Source: Bacteroidota bacterium (GTDB lineage: Bacteria > Bacteroidota > Bacteroidia > NORP154). From it: a DNA stretch of 64,000 bases. Of the stretch, positions 37,101 to 46,800 are shown one piece after another (position 1 is the stretch's first letter; each line of letters opens with the position of its first letter). Made by a program: the position numbers and the translations under genes. Location of the stretch: the NCBI GenBank assembly GCA_022572355.1, contig JACZWC010000020.1:1-64000 (forward strand), read 5' to 3'. Under the pieces are notes generated by a model. That model did no database searches, was not told the origin of the DNA, and saw nothing but the letters and a program-made list of their open reading frames with translations.

Positions 37101-38944
37101 TCTTTAAAATCCTCATAGTCAAAGTCACTGATACAAGGGGGCAACAAAGCGATAAATTCCTCAAGACGCTCTAAGATCTCATCCACTATGTCATCCTTAT
37201 CGAGAATATTAAGGGCCTTAATTAGATTTTCCAGTACGTGAACAAACTTGTTCCTGAAGATATGGTACTCCTCATGCAGATCCTCAAAGCCGCAGTGGTA
37301 GTCGATCTCTATACTGGTGAGATCAGGAGTTGTGCTTGGATCCAGCTTCAATGCTACTACATCAAACGAAAGATTGAAATCTTTTTTCAGCTTGTTAAGT
37401 CGATCTTTGACCTGCTTGTGATCCATTTTTAGATGCCCTTCTATCCTTAGGAACGAGTAGGGGTCCTGATCAAAGAGTAGAGGCGTGGTTATTGGCCCTT
37501 TAACTGTTTCATCATGATTATGGTAGGAAAGAATGAATGGGTCCCCAGGTGTTGGGCATTTTCTCATAACATCATAGTTCCATGAAGCCTCCAGAGATCC
37601 CAAAGTAGCACCTGTTTCTGCATCAATATCATAATAATAGGGTATAGCGCGTACACTTAGCGGTGGCTTCTTTTCACAACTCGGCGTTATTTTTATCGTG
37701 GATAATTGGGTCCCCGTAACCAGGAGACCCTTGTCAAAATTTTCAAGCATTAGCACCATTCGCTTATGCAGGGAAATGATCTTTTTAAGTAAGTTGGTTT
37801 GATCGTTGTAAATAGGTGTTTGCACAAGAACTTGTCTGTATTTGGAGGGTTCGCATTCACCCGTGGCTATTACCTCTCCCAGCATCAAATGCCTTTCAAA
37901 TAAGGACATGTCATCGCAGCAAGTACATTTGCTCATCAGGTCAAAAGCAGCTTCCCTGAATTCATTATAGGCCAGGATCATGTCTTTAATGAAATCGTAG
38001 AAATACTGTATTCCCAGGGTTGGGCCGGCACTATCAATAAAGTGGCTTCTCAATGCATCGATAGTCGTATCATCAAAAGGATTACCGGTCCCATAAACAG
38101 GTTCTAATATGGGTTTGAATATATCGTAGGTATCCTGTAGCGCCCCCTGTTGCCCAGTACCCGGGCCTCCGAACAATTTTATAAATACATCATCTCCGCT
38201 TCCGGTGTCATCATTGTCAAAGGAGTTGACATAGTTCTCCGAGAAATCGACATAATTCTTACTGTGTGCTTTGGTGTGATCGAAGAGTACCCTCGGCATG
38301 CTGATATTGGGCAAATCGTATTTACCGGGGTGCATGGCCCCGCCCATGTTCTTCGTTGTGCTCAATACCGTGTCCAGGTCAGTTTTGCTGATCAGAAGTT
38401 TCCTGAGCGTAAACAACCGGTTTATGCCTATCTCATCGCAGCTTTTGGTCAGGCAGGATTTGAGGTCTTTGTCAAAGCACTCCAGGAATAACAATACTAC
38501 ATAATCTTCCCAGGTAGCTCCGGTTACTTCCATTTCAAAATCAGACAGCGGCTTTTCTTCAGGGTTAATGGGATCTGAAAGCTCACCCAACAACTCGAAT
38601 AAAGGTAATTGATCACCATTTCCGTCTATGAATGCATCGTATTCAACCCCCAGTGGCAAGATATAAGGCCTGTAGTATATGGTATCACAATCGCAAATGC
38701 TGATCAAAAATCCCTGGGAGGTTATTCCGGTACCTTTTGAGATGCTAATGGTATCATCGGTTCCTGTTCCGTTCTTCGCCTTGAAGTTCACCTCCAGGCC
38801 ACACGCAATACCCATGCCGATCAATTTTGTTCGGGTGAGCCGGGTTTGCTCATCGAGGTAATCCCGTAATTGATTGAGTTGTACATCTGTAAGAACCTGG
38901 TTGGGTTCAAATACAGGATATGAGGTAAATGTTGCCGTGCTCAT
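34133..38944 (-). CDS. eCIS-associated cadherin-repeat protein
   Basis: 1603 residues. The first ~740 residues are an eCIS-type domain (VLTDVQLNQLRDYLDEQTRLTRTKLIG start; CDCDTIYYRPYILPLG). A Cys/Asp-rich stretch follows (CCDCGDMEICDDDCNDDDDDK, ~745-770), then an Ig-like domain and about six cadherin-like repeats (repeated patterns FEAKxxFxxxVxVEDxxA and IxLTNVPEPP, ~860-1490), and a helical end. Cadherin repeats bind calcium and other surfaces. In the eCIS gene order it stands where tail-fibre genes occur in other systems, so I infer that it is the target-binding or surface-anchoring part. No other fibre gene is present. Confidence 0.8.
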   Translation of the reverse strand: MSTATFTSYPVFEPNQVLTDVQLNQLRDYLDEQTRLTRTKLIGMGIACGLEVNFKAKNGTGTDDTISISKGTGITSQGFLISICDCDTIYYRPYILPLGVEYDAFIDGNGDQLPLFELLGELSDPINPEEKPLSDFEMEVTGATWEDYVVLLFLECFDKDLKSCLTKSCDEIGINRLFTLRKLLISKTDLDTVLSTTKNMGGAMHPGKYDLPNISMPRVLFDHTKAHSKNYVDFSENYVNSFDNDDTGSGDDVFIKLFGGPGTGQQGALQDTYDIFKPILEPVYGTGNPFDDTTIDALRSHFIDSAGPTLGIQYFYDFIKDMILAYNEFREAAFDLMSKCTCCDDMSLFERHLMLGEVIATGECEPSKYRQVLVQTPIYNDQTNLLKKIISLHKRMVLMLENFDKGLLVTGTQLSTIKITPSCEKKPPLSVRAIPYYYDIDAETGATLGSLEASWNYDVMRKCPTPGDPFILSYHNHDETVKGPITTPLLFDQDPYSFLRIEGHLKMDHKQVKDRLNKLKKDFNLSFDVVALKLDPSTTPDLTSIEIDYHCGFEDLHEEYHIFRNKFVHVLENLIKALNILDKDDIVDEILERLEEFIALLPPCISDFDYEDFKDHYKDSIQRIIDVGLIEESEVTDVLCLINEIEEFLGIDIDEDELDVVVALLYNILDSFFYAKLLRLNYAFKRREYLIKRQFIFSNYIQKHTGPRHLAGVEPGGTFIIVYHDNAAEPEPLKVIADFSLPYICCDCGDMEICDDDCNDDDDDKKIMQNLAIPPFARPELAITDKGTSIDICVADSDDYLYPDNIELILDTGATSDQGGDIELSYPETGGPAYFHYTPPPAPTGTTGFVGIDQFDYTIRNLCNGLTDTAKVTVIVKETNVPTSLDLSNNTVDENKAPDTVVGTFFVPDDSGFGNPPPPKQYTFSLENENDGYPDNSSFFIDGDALKTRESFDFEAKHEYSIFVRVEDEACASFEKEFTITVNDVNEPHMVENQTFIIPENSPDQADVGTVVISDPDADIGTDLEFVITAGNINNAFKVDDSSGLIEVNDTNELDYEVTPLYYLTMTVEDTRTGGSIDTAIITIALTNVPEPPVVEEQTFFIRENSPMDAPVAPGPVLTSEQDAGETLAFSILGSPPPDAFAIHPTTGQLTVNDPAQMNFEAKSVFTFDVEVEDPTARIASAEMTVKLINHNEEPIIDKESLSMSIPENLGNDDVVGTIKVNDPEDTTGKLSFEFIGYNTGAFKIGFHTGIITVRDTTQLDFETTPKFELTVFVVDSGGYSDAEKVTITLEDVPEKPIVNDQTMEVLENTKEGFAVGNVDAIDQDTGDTPGSLTYQIVSISPAPESTTTPVAFRFSVLGEKHIPGTILVNNSSLLDYERTPIYTLIVKVKDQGGLSDNATITINLKNVDESPVVQAGQVFNVAEGSTQNTPVGTVIATDPEEGALKYELTAGNINDTFVIHRDSGALAVNTLVAASPNKFTLSVRVTDLGNNAYSGDVVVNVYSQAVKVAFTEDELKLVNLTELKKVATLMGLSPTSLNKEETVAAMTLEMKSSDGLTLKEMEVLGTVGLNKILTRRLTVTNDTRTYDITEINEVMGILVETR

Positions 38945-38956
38945 TTCAAATTGGTT

Positions 38957-41900
38957 TTATGCGTTCCCTATTGTTGACTTAGTTAATATGATTGAATTCT
39001 GTACTTGGTCACCCGCTTCACAATCGTGTAGCGTCGCAGTGGCATGAATGGTTCTTAACCCGCTCATAGTCTCTATCAGGTCGTTCAAAGAATCAGATAA
39101 TTGTACTTTATCCACTGTGGTTTTGGAGCTCTCGATCAACCACCTTTTGTAACTGGCTTCAAACTCCAGCATCTGGGCATTGCTCACCCAACAGATGCTC
39201 AAAACAAGATGCGCCGGTGATTCCAACCGGATCGTGCGCTCCACAAATTTTCTGAATTCCCTAATGGTGAACCTTCCGGGCCAGTAAGGAAGAATCACAC
39301 TTACGATACATGAATATGGATCCTCTAACTTACAAGCATCACAATCCGGATCATAGTTGATCGGTATCAGAGCATCCTGCACCGGTTCCTTTATCCTGTC
39401 GATCTCTACTACCGCTATATTGCCCGTTTCATCTGCAACTGCCCTGGCCATAAACTCCCGGTCATTAACGCCTCCTTCGGAACCCGCCACCGATACAGGA
39501 TCTTGCAGTGAGATCACATCAGCCATGGTATTTTGCCCTGAGTCCACAGTAATCTCCTTATTGGCAGAAGAGATATCAATTATTTCTACTGAATGAATAA
39601 AAGAAAGTCGGCCCTCACCACCAGTAACGGTGATATCCGCCGCGACACTTTCAATCACCTTGATTGTTGTGATATCAGTACCGGAATTGTAGCTCAGCGA
39701 GGCCGTATCCACTGAGTACTGGCCATCATTAGCCACTGTATCTGATATTCTGCAGAAAGCCCCTGTATGCAACAACTCATCCGTAACATCACTCATTACG
39801 TCAAAGGTCCTGGCGCTGCTATCCGCACCCATAATGAGTAATGTTTTGGTAAAAGAAAGCCTGCCGCCTTCGCTTCCGGTGGCGTTGGTACTTTCATTAA
39901 GTGTTTTTTGATCGGCGGGTACGAATAGCGGTTCCTTGATCCTTGGCCTGAGTAAGGTATGCTCCATAATGTGCATCCCCTCATCGCTATAAAACTTCTC
40001 AGTAAAAAACTCCACCAGTTCCTTGACCGCTTTATCATCACCTCCACCTTTGACAACAATGGCATTCTCTCCAGTATCATTATTGATTCCCACTATTGGA
40101 AAAGTTTTGGTATAGGAAAGGGTGTCTCCGGTGGCTGTGTCACTGGATGGTATTACTTCGGCCACCACAAGATCGGTGTCGCTGCCATTCAATTTAACAG
40201 ATACGACTGTATAGTCTCCATTATTGCTGATAGAGTCAGAAATGCTGATCGTATCATCTGTGCTCAGTTTTTCTGTCAGGTCTTCTGAAAGTACGGTAAA
40301 CGTTTTATTGTCTTTGTCAATGGTAAACAATCCAAAGTCCTCAGTAAATGATACGCTCCCATCGACCACTGAGCCTAGTTCCATTCCAGTTTGGTTGGGG
40401 TCTACTTCTATAATAATATTGGCATCATCCGCTGTGGCCGAGATTACAATGTATTCTCCGTCATTGCCGGTAGAGTTGCTGACGATAACCGTACCATCTT
40501 GATTATTGGCTATTTCGTCAGCGGGGCCGATATTGAAATCACCTTCGACGCTGGTGGCAAGGGCTTGGCAAAATCGGTTGGTTAGATAGAATTTGTACTC
40601 AGTATCAGCTTCGGTTACACATTCGAACAAATATCGCTTGGTTTCGGTGCCACTTCTTACCATTTCCCAGAGCAGTTCATCCAATTTTGTTTCCGCTTTT
40701 TCAATGACTTCTGCTTCTGTATCTCCTGTTTTTCCCTCGCCGGTGAAATCTCCGGTAAGTAGGGTTTTGCTTCCCGTGCTGAAGTCAAATGGTTCCGCGT
40801 AAAGGGTGAAGGCTATAGTGTAGGTTGGCGGATCAGCTACCATATCGGCAGTGATCAATGCATCAAAATAGTTATGTATGGGTGCGGAAAGGTTCTTTCT
40901 ATTGGATTCGTGATTATGGTAGAACTCATTCTCCATTATCGCGAGTGCTTCCCCAATAGCATCTTCGGCTTCTTGCAGCGTATTATAAACTGTCGAACTT
41001 TGAGCTAGTACCTCATTGTCGCAGACCAGTGCGAATATGAACGAACCACCTGTACCTGCCTCGACATGGTATTTTTCCCTACACACTCCGTTTATGATCA
41101 TTAATTCGATGGCCTCCTTTGCGAGGTCATAAGAGTTATATTCAATTCCAGAAGGGCTGTCGAGTAGGACGGAAGTGGTATCATAGAAAATTTCCAGAAC
41201 AAATGGCGCCTCACCACCTGTTCCAGTCCCAACTATTTGGAAGTTATCCCTGAACCGTAAAGAGGCAATTGTCTTCTCTGCCATTCCTGTTAAGAGAGAA
41301 GCTCTCTTTTTGAGTCCGGCAACATTGTCAAGGTGCCAGATCTTACAGGGGTCTTTGTAGTTAATACCCTTGAACCTTCCGCCACTTAATTCTGGGTAAG
41401 CATTCAGGAAAGCGAGTTTGTCATCTATAAGCTCCTTTTGGACTTTTGCCTGGCCCGATATTCTCTCGCTCAACAAAACATACTCTGTAAAGTTTTCAGC
41501 AAAGCGCCCCAATAAGTGGTTTAGAATCCTGTTTTTTCGAAGTTCAAAAAGCTCGGTATCCTCAACAATGAGGTTAAGATCTGCCTCGTGTCCGGCTATA
41601 TCGGTGTACAAGGGCGTTGAATTGGGTACAGTATCGATCAGTGTTTGGGTAAAATAACTTCTATGTATCAGAAGCTCACCAAGGTTATCTTTGTCCCCAT
41701 TAAGGGCAAACAGGTGCCTCACATGGGCCAACTGTGAAAGGAAGTTTGCAAAAAGCTGGTCAAAGAACATTAGGTAACCTTTCAATTGTTTGGCTTGGGC
41801 TTTTCTAAGAACCGTAGCTGATTTGGTCAGGCCGTCTGTACCTACGCCATAAGTTAAAGGGAACTCTTCCTGTAGACTAGTATAATTTTCAATTTCTTTA

Positions 41901-43738
41901 TACTCCCCAACAGGGATCTCTATGTCCAATACCGGATCATGAAGCTTTTGTTCTCGCTCTTCATCCTCTAATTTCTCTATAAGTAATTCGGTTTCAGATT
42001 GGTCTGCCTGAAATGGAAGATCGTCCTTAAAAAAGGTGAGTTTGGAGCGATCAAGGCTCAACCTTGGAACATAGTTGAATTCAAAGGCAAGGTCCAGACA
42101 CCACTTAACGCTTTTAGATTCAATATCGTCGTCATTGTCCTGTGGGAGGTTGGCAATCTGGATTTCATTTATCGCGGTTACACCATCTACGTCCATGATA
42201 ATTTGGATAAGATCAGATACGTGAATTACTTCCTTGCGATCGGCTGCTTCTAATTCATCAATATCGATAAATCCATGCTCTAATTTTGGGCCTTCGAAGA
42301 TCTGGTCAGTAGTCAAGCACTCCTTGTTATCGTCTATGATCTCGAACAAGAATTCACCCTGGCTGGGGAGTTCAGAGGATATGATCTCTTTTACCACCAC
42401 ATCCGTCAGTGTTTCATCGTCCTTATTCAGAATGACAGAAACTACTGTGAACTCCAGGTCTTCATCTGCTGTATATTCTATGGTGAGAATATCATCTTTC
42501 GCCAGTTTTTTGGTGATGTCATCTACCAGCGTAAAGGTTTTTTTACTCTGGTCAAGGGATTGATACAGGAATTTCTCCTTCTTTTTACATTTGTCGTACA
42601 TCTCCTCAAGGGTGTAAAAGAAAACAGTTGGAGATAAAAATTTGGCGATTTCATGGTAGATCTCTGCTTGAACCTGGTCCACATCGGCGTCTAATTCAAG
42701 TTCGATATCAGCACAAACAATGATTTCTTCGATTTTGAGGGCACGGTATCTGAAAAAATCCTCACATAAATTGCGGTTGGCATGTAGGGAGGCCCTTACC
42801 TTCGCAAGAATTTCAAATACCTTACTGACCTTATCCTGGTACGTACTGATCAACTCTATAATAAAGTCATCGATCTTAGCTGCGATCTCACCTATTCCCT
42901 TGATGGGCTTTATACCTGGTATGGCCGGCCTTTTGCTGCTTAATAATACATTATTGTTAATATCGAGGCCTTCGAACTCAATACTATAACCGCGAGGCAG
43001 TTCAAAAAAGGAGAGGGTGATGTTTTCCTTGCTTATTTCATCTTTGATGCTGTCAGGGTTAGTGAAGTCGACACCTTCCTCGTCCCACCTGGGGAACTCT
43101 ATCTTGACCTTTATTTCAACTCCTTCCATAGAAGTGTCAAGTGGATGCTCTTCAATGATAAGTAGTTCACTAAGGGTATTCTCATTCAGATCACCGAATT
43201 CATCGCACTTGCCGAATTCAAGGAGAACGTCATACAGCACTCTAACATCAATCGGGTCCTGGCCCGTTTCAACGACATTATAGGTCAGCTTGCTCTGTAC
43301 CTTATCAATATAGAAATCCTGTTCCTGGTCTTCAGACTTTTGTATCCATGCATTTTTCACACCCACAAACTCGCACCCTGTTTCGTCTGTGTCCTCCACT
43401 TCCACGTCTATCAATAATTTTCTATAGTCGTTGAAGGTGACCGGGCAATTCGGCAATATCTCGCAAGCCGTGAAAAAATTTTTAAGGTCAATCCCAGAAT
43501 TATCATTGGGATCTTCAGTGAGTATGTCTTTGATATCGTAATCGACGCGATAACCTAAGTCGGTCATCACATAGCAAAACACTTCCAGCATCGTTACTCC
43601 CGGATCGTGGGTGTTAAAGTCAGTCCACGTTTTTCCTGCAAGCCGCTGAATATGCTTAAGGCCTTCCTTTCTCAGAAAGTCATATTGCATACTTTTGAGA
43701 TTCGGGTCTTTTTTCGATATGGTTATTGCATCTGCCAT
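38957..43738 (-). CDS. eCIS baseplate protein, Afp12-like, repeat-expanded
   Basis: 1593 residues from the ATG at 43738 (the slightly earlier in-frame start is TTG). The N-terminus with WTDFNTHDPGVTMLEVFCYV and LGYRVDYDIKD is typical of the baseplate wedge family Afp12/gp6-like. It is much longer than an ordinary member: inserted regions at ~400-500 and ~1060-1460 contain repeated small beta domains with the pattern 'ND(G/N)xYxVxS' (for example SNNGDYTVVS, GNDGEYIVIS, ANDGQYSVDTAS). The C-terminal part (LPYWPGRFTIREFRKFVERTIR split by normal residues) again fits the baseplate family. It stands between the cadherin protein and the Afp11-like gene. Confidence 0.8.
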   Translation of the reverse strand: MADAITISKKDPNLKSMQYDFLRKEGLKHIQRLAGKTWTDFNTHDPGVTMLEVFCYVMTDLGYRVDYDIKDILTEDPNDNSGIDLKNFFTACEILPNCPVTFNDYRKLLIDVEVEDTDETGCEFVGVKNAWIQKSEDQEQDFYIDKVQSKLTYNVVETGQDPIDVRVLYDVLLEFGKCDEFGDLNENTLSELLIIEEHPLDTSMEGVEIKVKIEFPRWDEEGVDFTNPDSIKDEISKENITLSFFELPRGYSIEFEGLDINNNVLLSSKRPAIPGIKPIKGIGEIAAKIDDFIIELISTYQDKVSKVFEILAKVRASLHANRNLCEDFFRYRALKIEEIIVCADIELELDADVDQVQAEIYHEIAKFLSPTVFFYTLEEMYDKCKKKEKFLYQSLDQSKKTFTLVDDITKKLAKDDILTIEYTADEDLEFTVVSVILNKDDETLTDVVVKEIISSELPSQGEFLFEIIDDNKECLTTDQIFEGPKLEHGFIDIDELEAADRKEVIHVSDLIQIIMDVDGVTAINEIQIANLPQDNDDDIESKSVKWCLDLAFEFNYVPRLSLDRSKLTFFKDDLPFQADQSETELLIEKLEDEEREQKLHDPVLDIEIPVGEYKEIENYTSLQEEFPLTYGVGTDGLTKSATVLRKAQAKQLKGYLMFFDQLFANFLSQLAHVRHLFALNGDKDNLGELLIHRSYFTQTLIDTVPNSTPLYTDIAGHEADLNLIVEDTELFELRKNRILNHLLGRFAENFTEYVLLSERISGQAKVQKELIDDKLAFLNAYPELSGGRFKGINYKDPCKIWHLDNVAGLKKRASLLTGMAEKTIASLRFRDNFQIVGTGTGGEAPFVLEIFYDTTSVLLDSPSGIEYNSYDLAKEAIELMIINGVCREKYHVEAGTGGSFIFALVCDNEVLAQSSTVYNTLQEAEDAIGEALAIMENEFYHNHESNRKNLSAPIHNYFDALITADMVADPPTYTIAFTLYAEPFDFSTGSKTLLTGDFTGEGKTGDTEAEVIEKAETKLDELLWEMVRSGTETKRYLFECVTEADTEYKFYLTNRFCQALATSVEGDFNIGPADEIANNQDGTVIVSNSTGNDGEYIVISATADDANIIIEVDPNQTGMELGSVVDGSVSFTEDFGLFTIDKDNKTFTVLSEDLTEKLSTDDTISISDSISNNGDYTVVSVKLNGSDTDLVVAEVIPSSDTATGDTLSYTKTFPIVGINNDTGENAIVVKGGGDDKAVKELVEFFTEKFYSDEGMHIMEHTLLRPRIKEPLFVPADQKTLNESTNATGSEGGRLSFTKTLLIMGADSSARTFDVMSDVTDELLHTGAFCRISDTVANDGQYSVDTASLSYNSGTDITTIKVIESVAADITVTGGEGRLSFIHSVEIIDISSANKEITVDSGQNTMADVISLQDPVSVAGSEGGVNDREFMARAVADETGNIAVVEIDRIKEPVQDALIPINYDPDCDACKLEDPYSCIVSVILPYWPGRFTIREFRKFVERTIRLESPAHLVLSICWVSNAQMLEFEASYKRWLIESSKTTVDKVQLSDSLNDLIETMSGLRTIHATATLHDCEAGDQVQNSIILTKSTIGNA

Positions 43739-43804
43739 GTTTTGCAATTAGTGTGTGCTAAGCATTGAAGGTGTATTTATATGTTTCGTATATATCATAT
43801 TGTA

Positions 43805-46800
43805 TTAATCGCATCCACAATCGTCAACCGATCCAATAACAATTGGCTCTGCAACATCATTGTCCTCGCAATCGCATTCAGTTATTTTGTCATCGTGAGC
43901 CTCAAGTACCTTTATCATATGCGTTTCAGCAGAACCTAAAATAGAAGCAGCGGTACTCGCTACTGCTTCATCAATATCTTCATTTGGATCTGTATGGTGA
44001 CTGTGAAACATTTCAAAGCAGGTTAGGAAGTCCACATAAGACAGTTCCTCTACAAAATTTAATATCACTGACTTATGAATTGTCCCCCCAAAGCTTATAT
44101 CCACATCGCCATCAAAGGCCCAGGGAGCCAGGAATTTCTTGATATCTGTGATCAATTGTTGTTCATAGAGCCCTTTGTCCAGGCCTTGATGGAACATCAC
44201 GTTTAATTTTACTCTTATCTCTTCATAAATTGGATTCTTCACATGGGTAATAGCGCATGGAGGATTAATGGCTTTGATATATTCATCAATTTCGGTCAGC
44301 GTGATCAAACTTGTTTTGGGTTTAAGTGGATCCACCGCGTTTTTATTCGTCAGATTTGAGATAATGATCAGGGATACATGACCGGGAGCGAGCTCAGAAT
44401 AGTTGTTCAGGCCTCCTTCAAATTGGGTGTGGTCGAGGGCTTTTACCATATATGTATCAGGGAATTTTTCAAGTATCAGTTTCTCATAATCATCAATGGT
44501 TATGGCCCTGCCCTTGTGTTTTAGGCGTTCGCTCACCCTTGTATAGTAGTTACTGCTTTCTTCAATGATTTTACCACCAAAGGATGTGAAGAGCTGGCTG
44601 ACCGAATCCACAGATGAATTACTCTCCACCAGTTTGGAAATGGATTCAGCTGCGAGCGGTGTCTTGAGATAATTGGGGTCGTTCTTATTGTCTTTAAAGC
44701 TCGCTACTACTGCTTGTGCCTTAATGTCGATTATATCTGAAATTGCCGCAGAGTTACTGATGACTGAGGCTCTTATCCAATGCAGTTTTGAGGTGAGAAT
44801 GGTATTGGTACTTGTGGCTGATTTGGGAATGTCAAAACTGACTACCCCTGATTTAAGGAGGTCGTTGGTACCATCCGAAATAATATTGACGTTAGGAAAT
44901 TTGACCCATTCATTGTCATCCAAATAACTCCAAACAATATCTTCTTTATTCAGTTCGGGGTTGGGGCTTCCTTCTGCCACTTGCAATAATAGCGATAACG
45001 ATCTGGAAATAGAGAGGTCCAGGTCTTCTATTCCAATATAAAGTGCTCCTTCTGCATCCAGTAAATTGTTGTCGGAATCTATTGCCTTGAATTGGGGTAG
45101 GAGTTGAATAGTGCCTTTGGTGAGATCCTGCTCCGCGACCCCAAAGGGGTGTACGTGAAAGAACTGCTCTACCCTGACATCGTCATTGTCATTGTCTCCA
45201 GTATTACCATTGACTTGAATACTTTCCACTGACGAGTAATCTATTGACAGTTCCTCAAGCATCGGCGTGTAGGGTTCATGAGGAAATTCTGCACCTGTTG
45301 GCTGGTCTACGGCGTCCACTACGCTTTGCGTGAATGAAGCTTGGAAATTTTTGTGGCCAAAGTCAATATCAATCAGCCTAAACCGTAGAAATCCCTTCAC
45401 TGTCGTGGTGTCAAACTCACTTATCGTTTCCAATGAGGTATCTCTTTCCACCTTATCTTGGAGTTCGCTGCTGGTAATGGCAATTATTTGATCCGCGGGA
45501 ATTGGTATTGAATTATCGGGATCATCATCTTTGAACAAGCGATGGTCATCTAAATCTATCCAAACCTTGTCTTCAAGAATGGATACCTCGACTTTGAAAT
45601 TTTTATTCAGCCGCTTATTATTTTCAAAAGTCGGAACATAGCCTTCGTAATATTGCTGAAACCCTTCGGGAAACTCGAGAAAATCATTGGGCAGTCCCTG
45701 CCATTTAAGGTTTACATTGAGGGTCAATAGCGCCTTTTGAAATATTTCCTTACTTCCTGCATAGAAGTTAGATCCCAATACCGGGCGGTTGCCAAAAGGC
45801 TGAAAGGGTTTCGATGGATTCAGCTTGGCCAGGTCATTTTGGATAACAAGGGTTTTAACCCCGATTACATTCACGTGAATATCTATGACTTCAGGTTGCA
45901 GGTCCTTTAAATCGGCGTAGATATAGGGATTATTAGTTTGGTCGGGGTCCAAGGTAATTTTCATCACTGGCCATTTGGTGCTAAATGGATCTGTGAGTAT
46001 CATTTTATCATAAGCAACGATGGCCTCCTGGTCCTTGGTGATCGTTCTAATAATGACGATCTGTCTTTTATCTACATCTACATAGGTAGTGTTATTAGTG
46101 AAAGTATATATTAAGTCATTCAATTTGTCTTGGTTAAAACCGAATATATCCAACAGTTCGGTGGTACTGGAATAGCCGCCCGTTGGCATTTCATCCAATA
46201 TCCTTTGCGCGACAACCAATCCAATGCCGGGATCATTTATCTGATCTCCATATCCTGTTGTAGGATCGTCTTGGACTTTATCCTTTATTTCCTGTGCGGT
46301 AGTGGCACTGTTAAGAAAACTGAAGATCCTGTTGTGGATCTGGGTTATGGTATCCTCCGTAGCTGCGGGCTCAATCCATTTCTCTTCACCACTAAAAACT
46401 ACTTCCAACGCATTGGTCAGATCACTGGTGCTCAGGTCGCCTGTATTGTTAAAGGATTCTGTTGGGAATTTGAGTACAACTATGACCTTTCTGTCTCCTT
46501 CAGCCAGGAAGAGTATCGGCGAAGCCAATGCGAAGCCCACTTCGGCCTCTGTTCTATCAGTGCCCCCAAAAGTTACCCAGCTTTTGTCCTCAGTGGTTAA
46601 TTCTCCCCCTTCCCCATCCTGGGAGTTGACAACGGAGGAACTATAAAGTCGGAAGTTGTCATCTTTGTTGTAGAATAAGGATTTAAGCTCCTTGACCTTC
46701 CCTGGATTGATAACGATCTCACTATCTGTTTCATAAACTACATTTACGCCAGTATCATCTTTACCTGCTTTTAGCTTTGTTCCTTCAGCAATCTTGGTTG

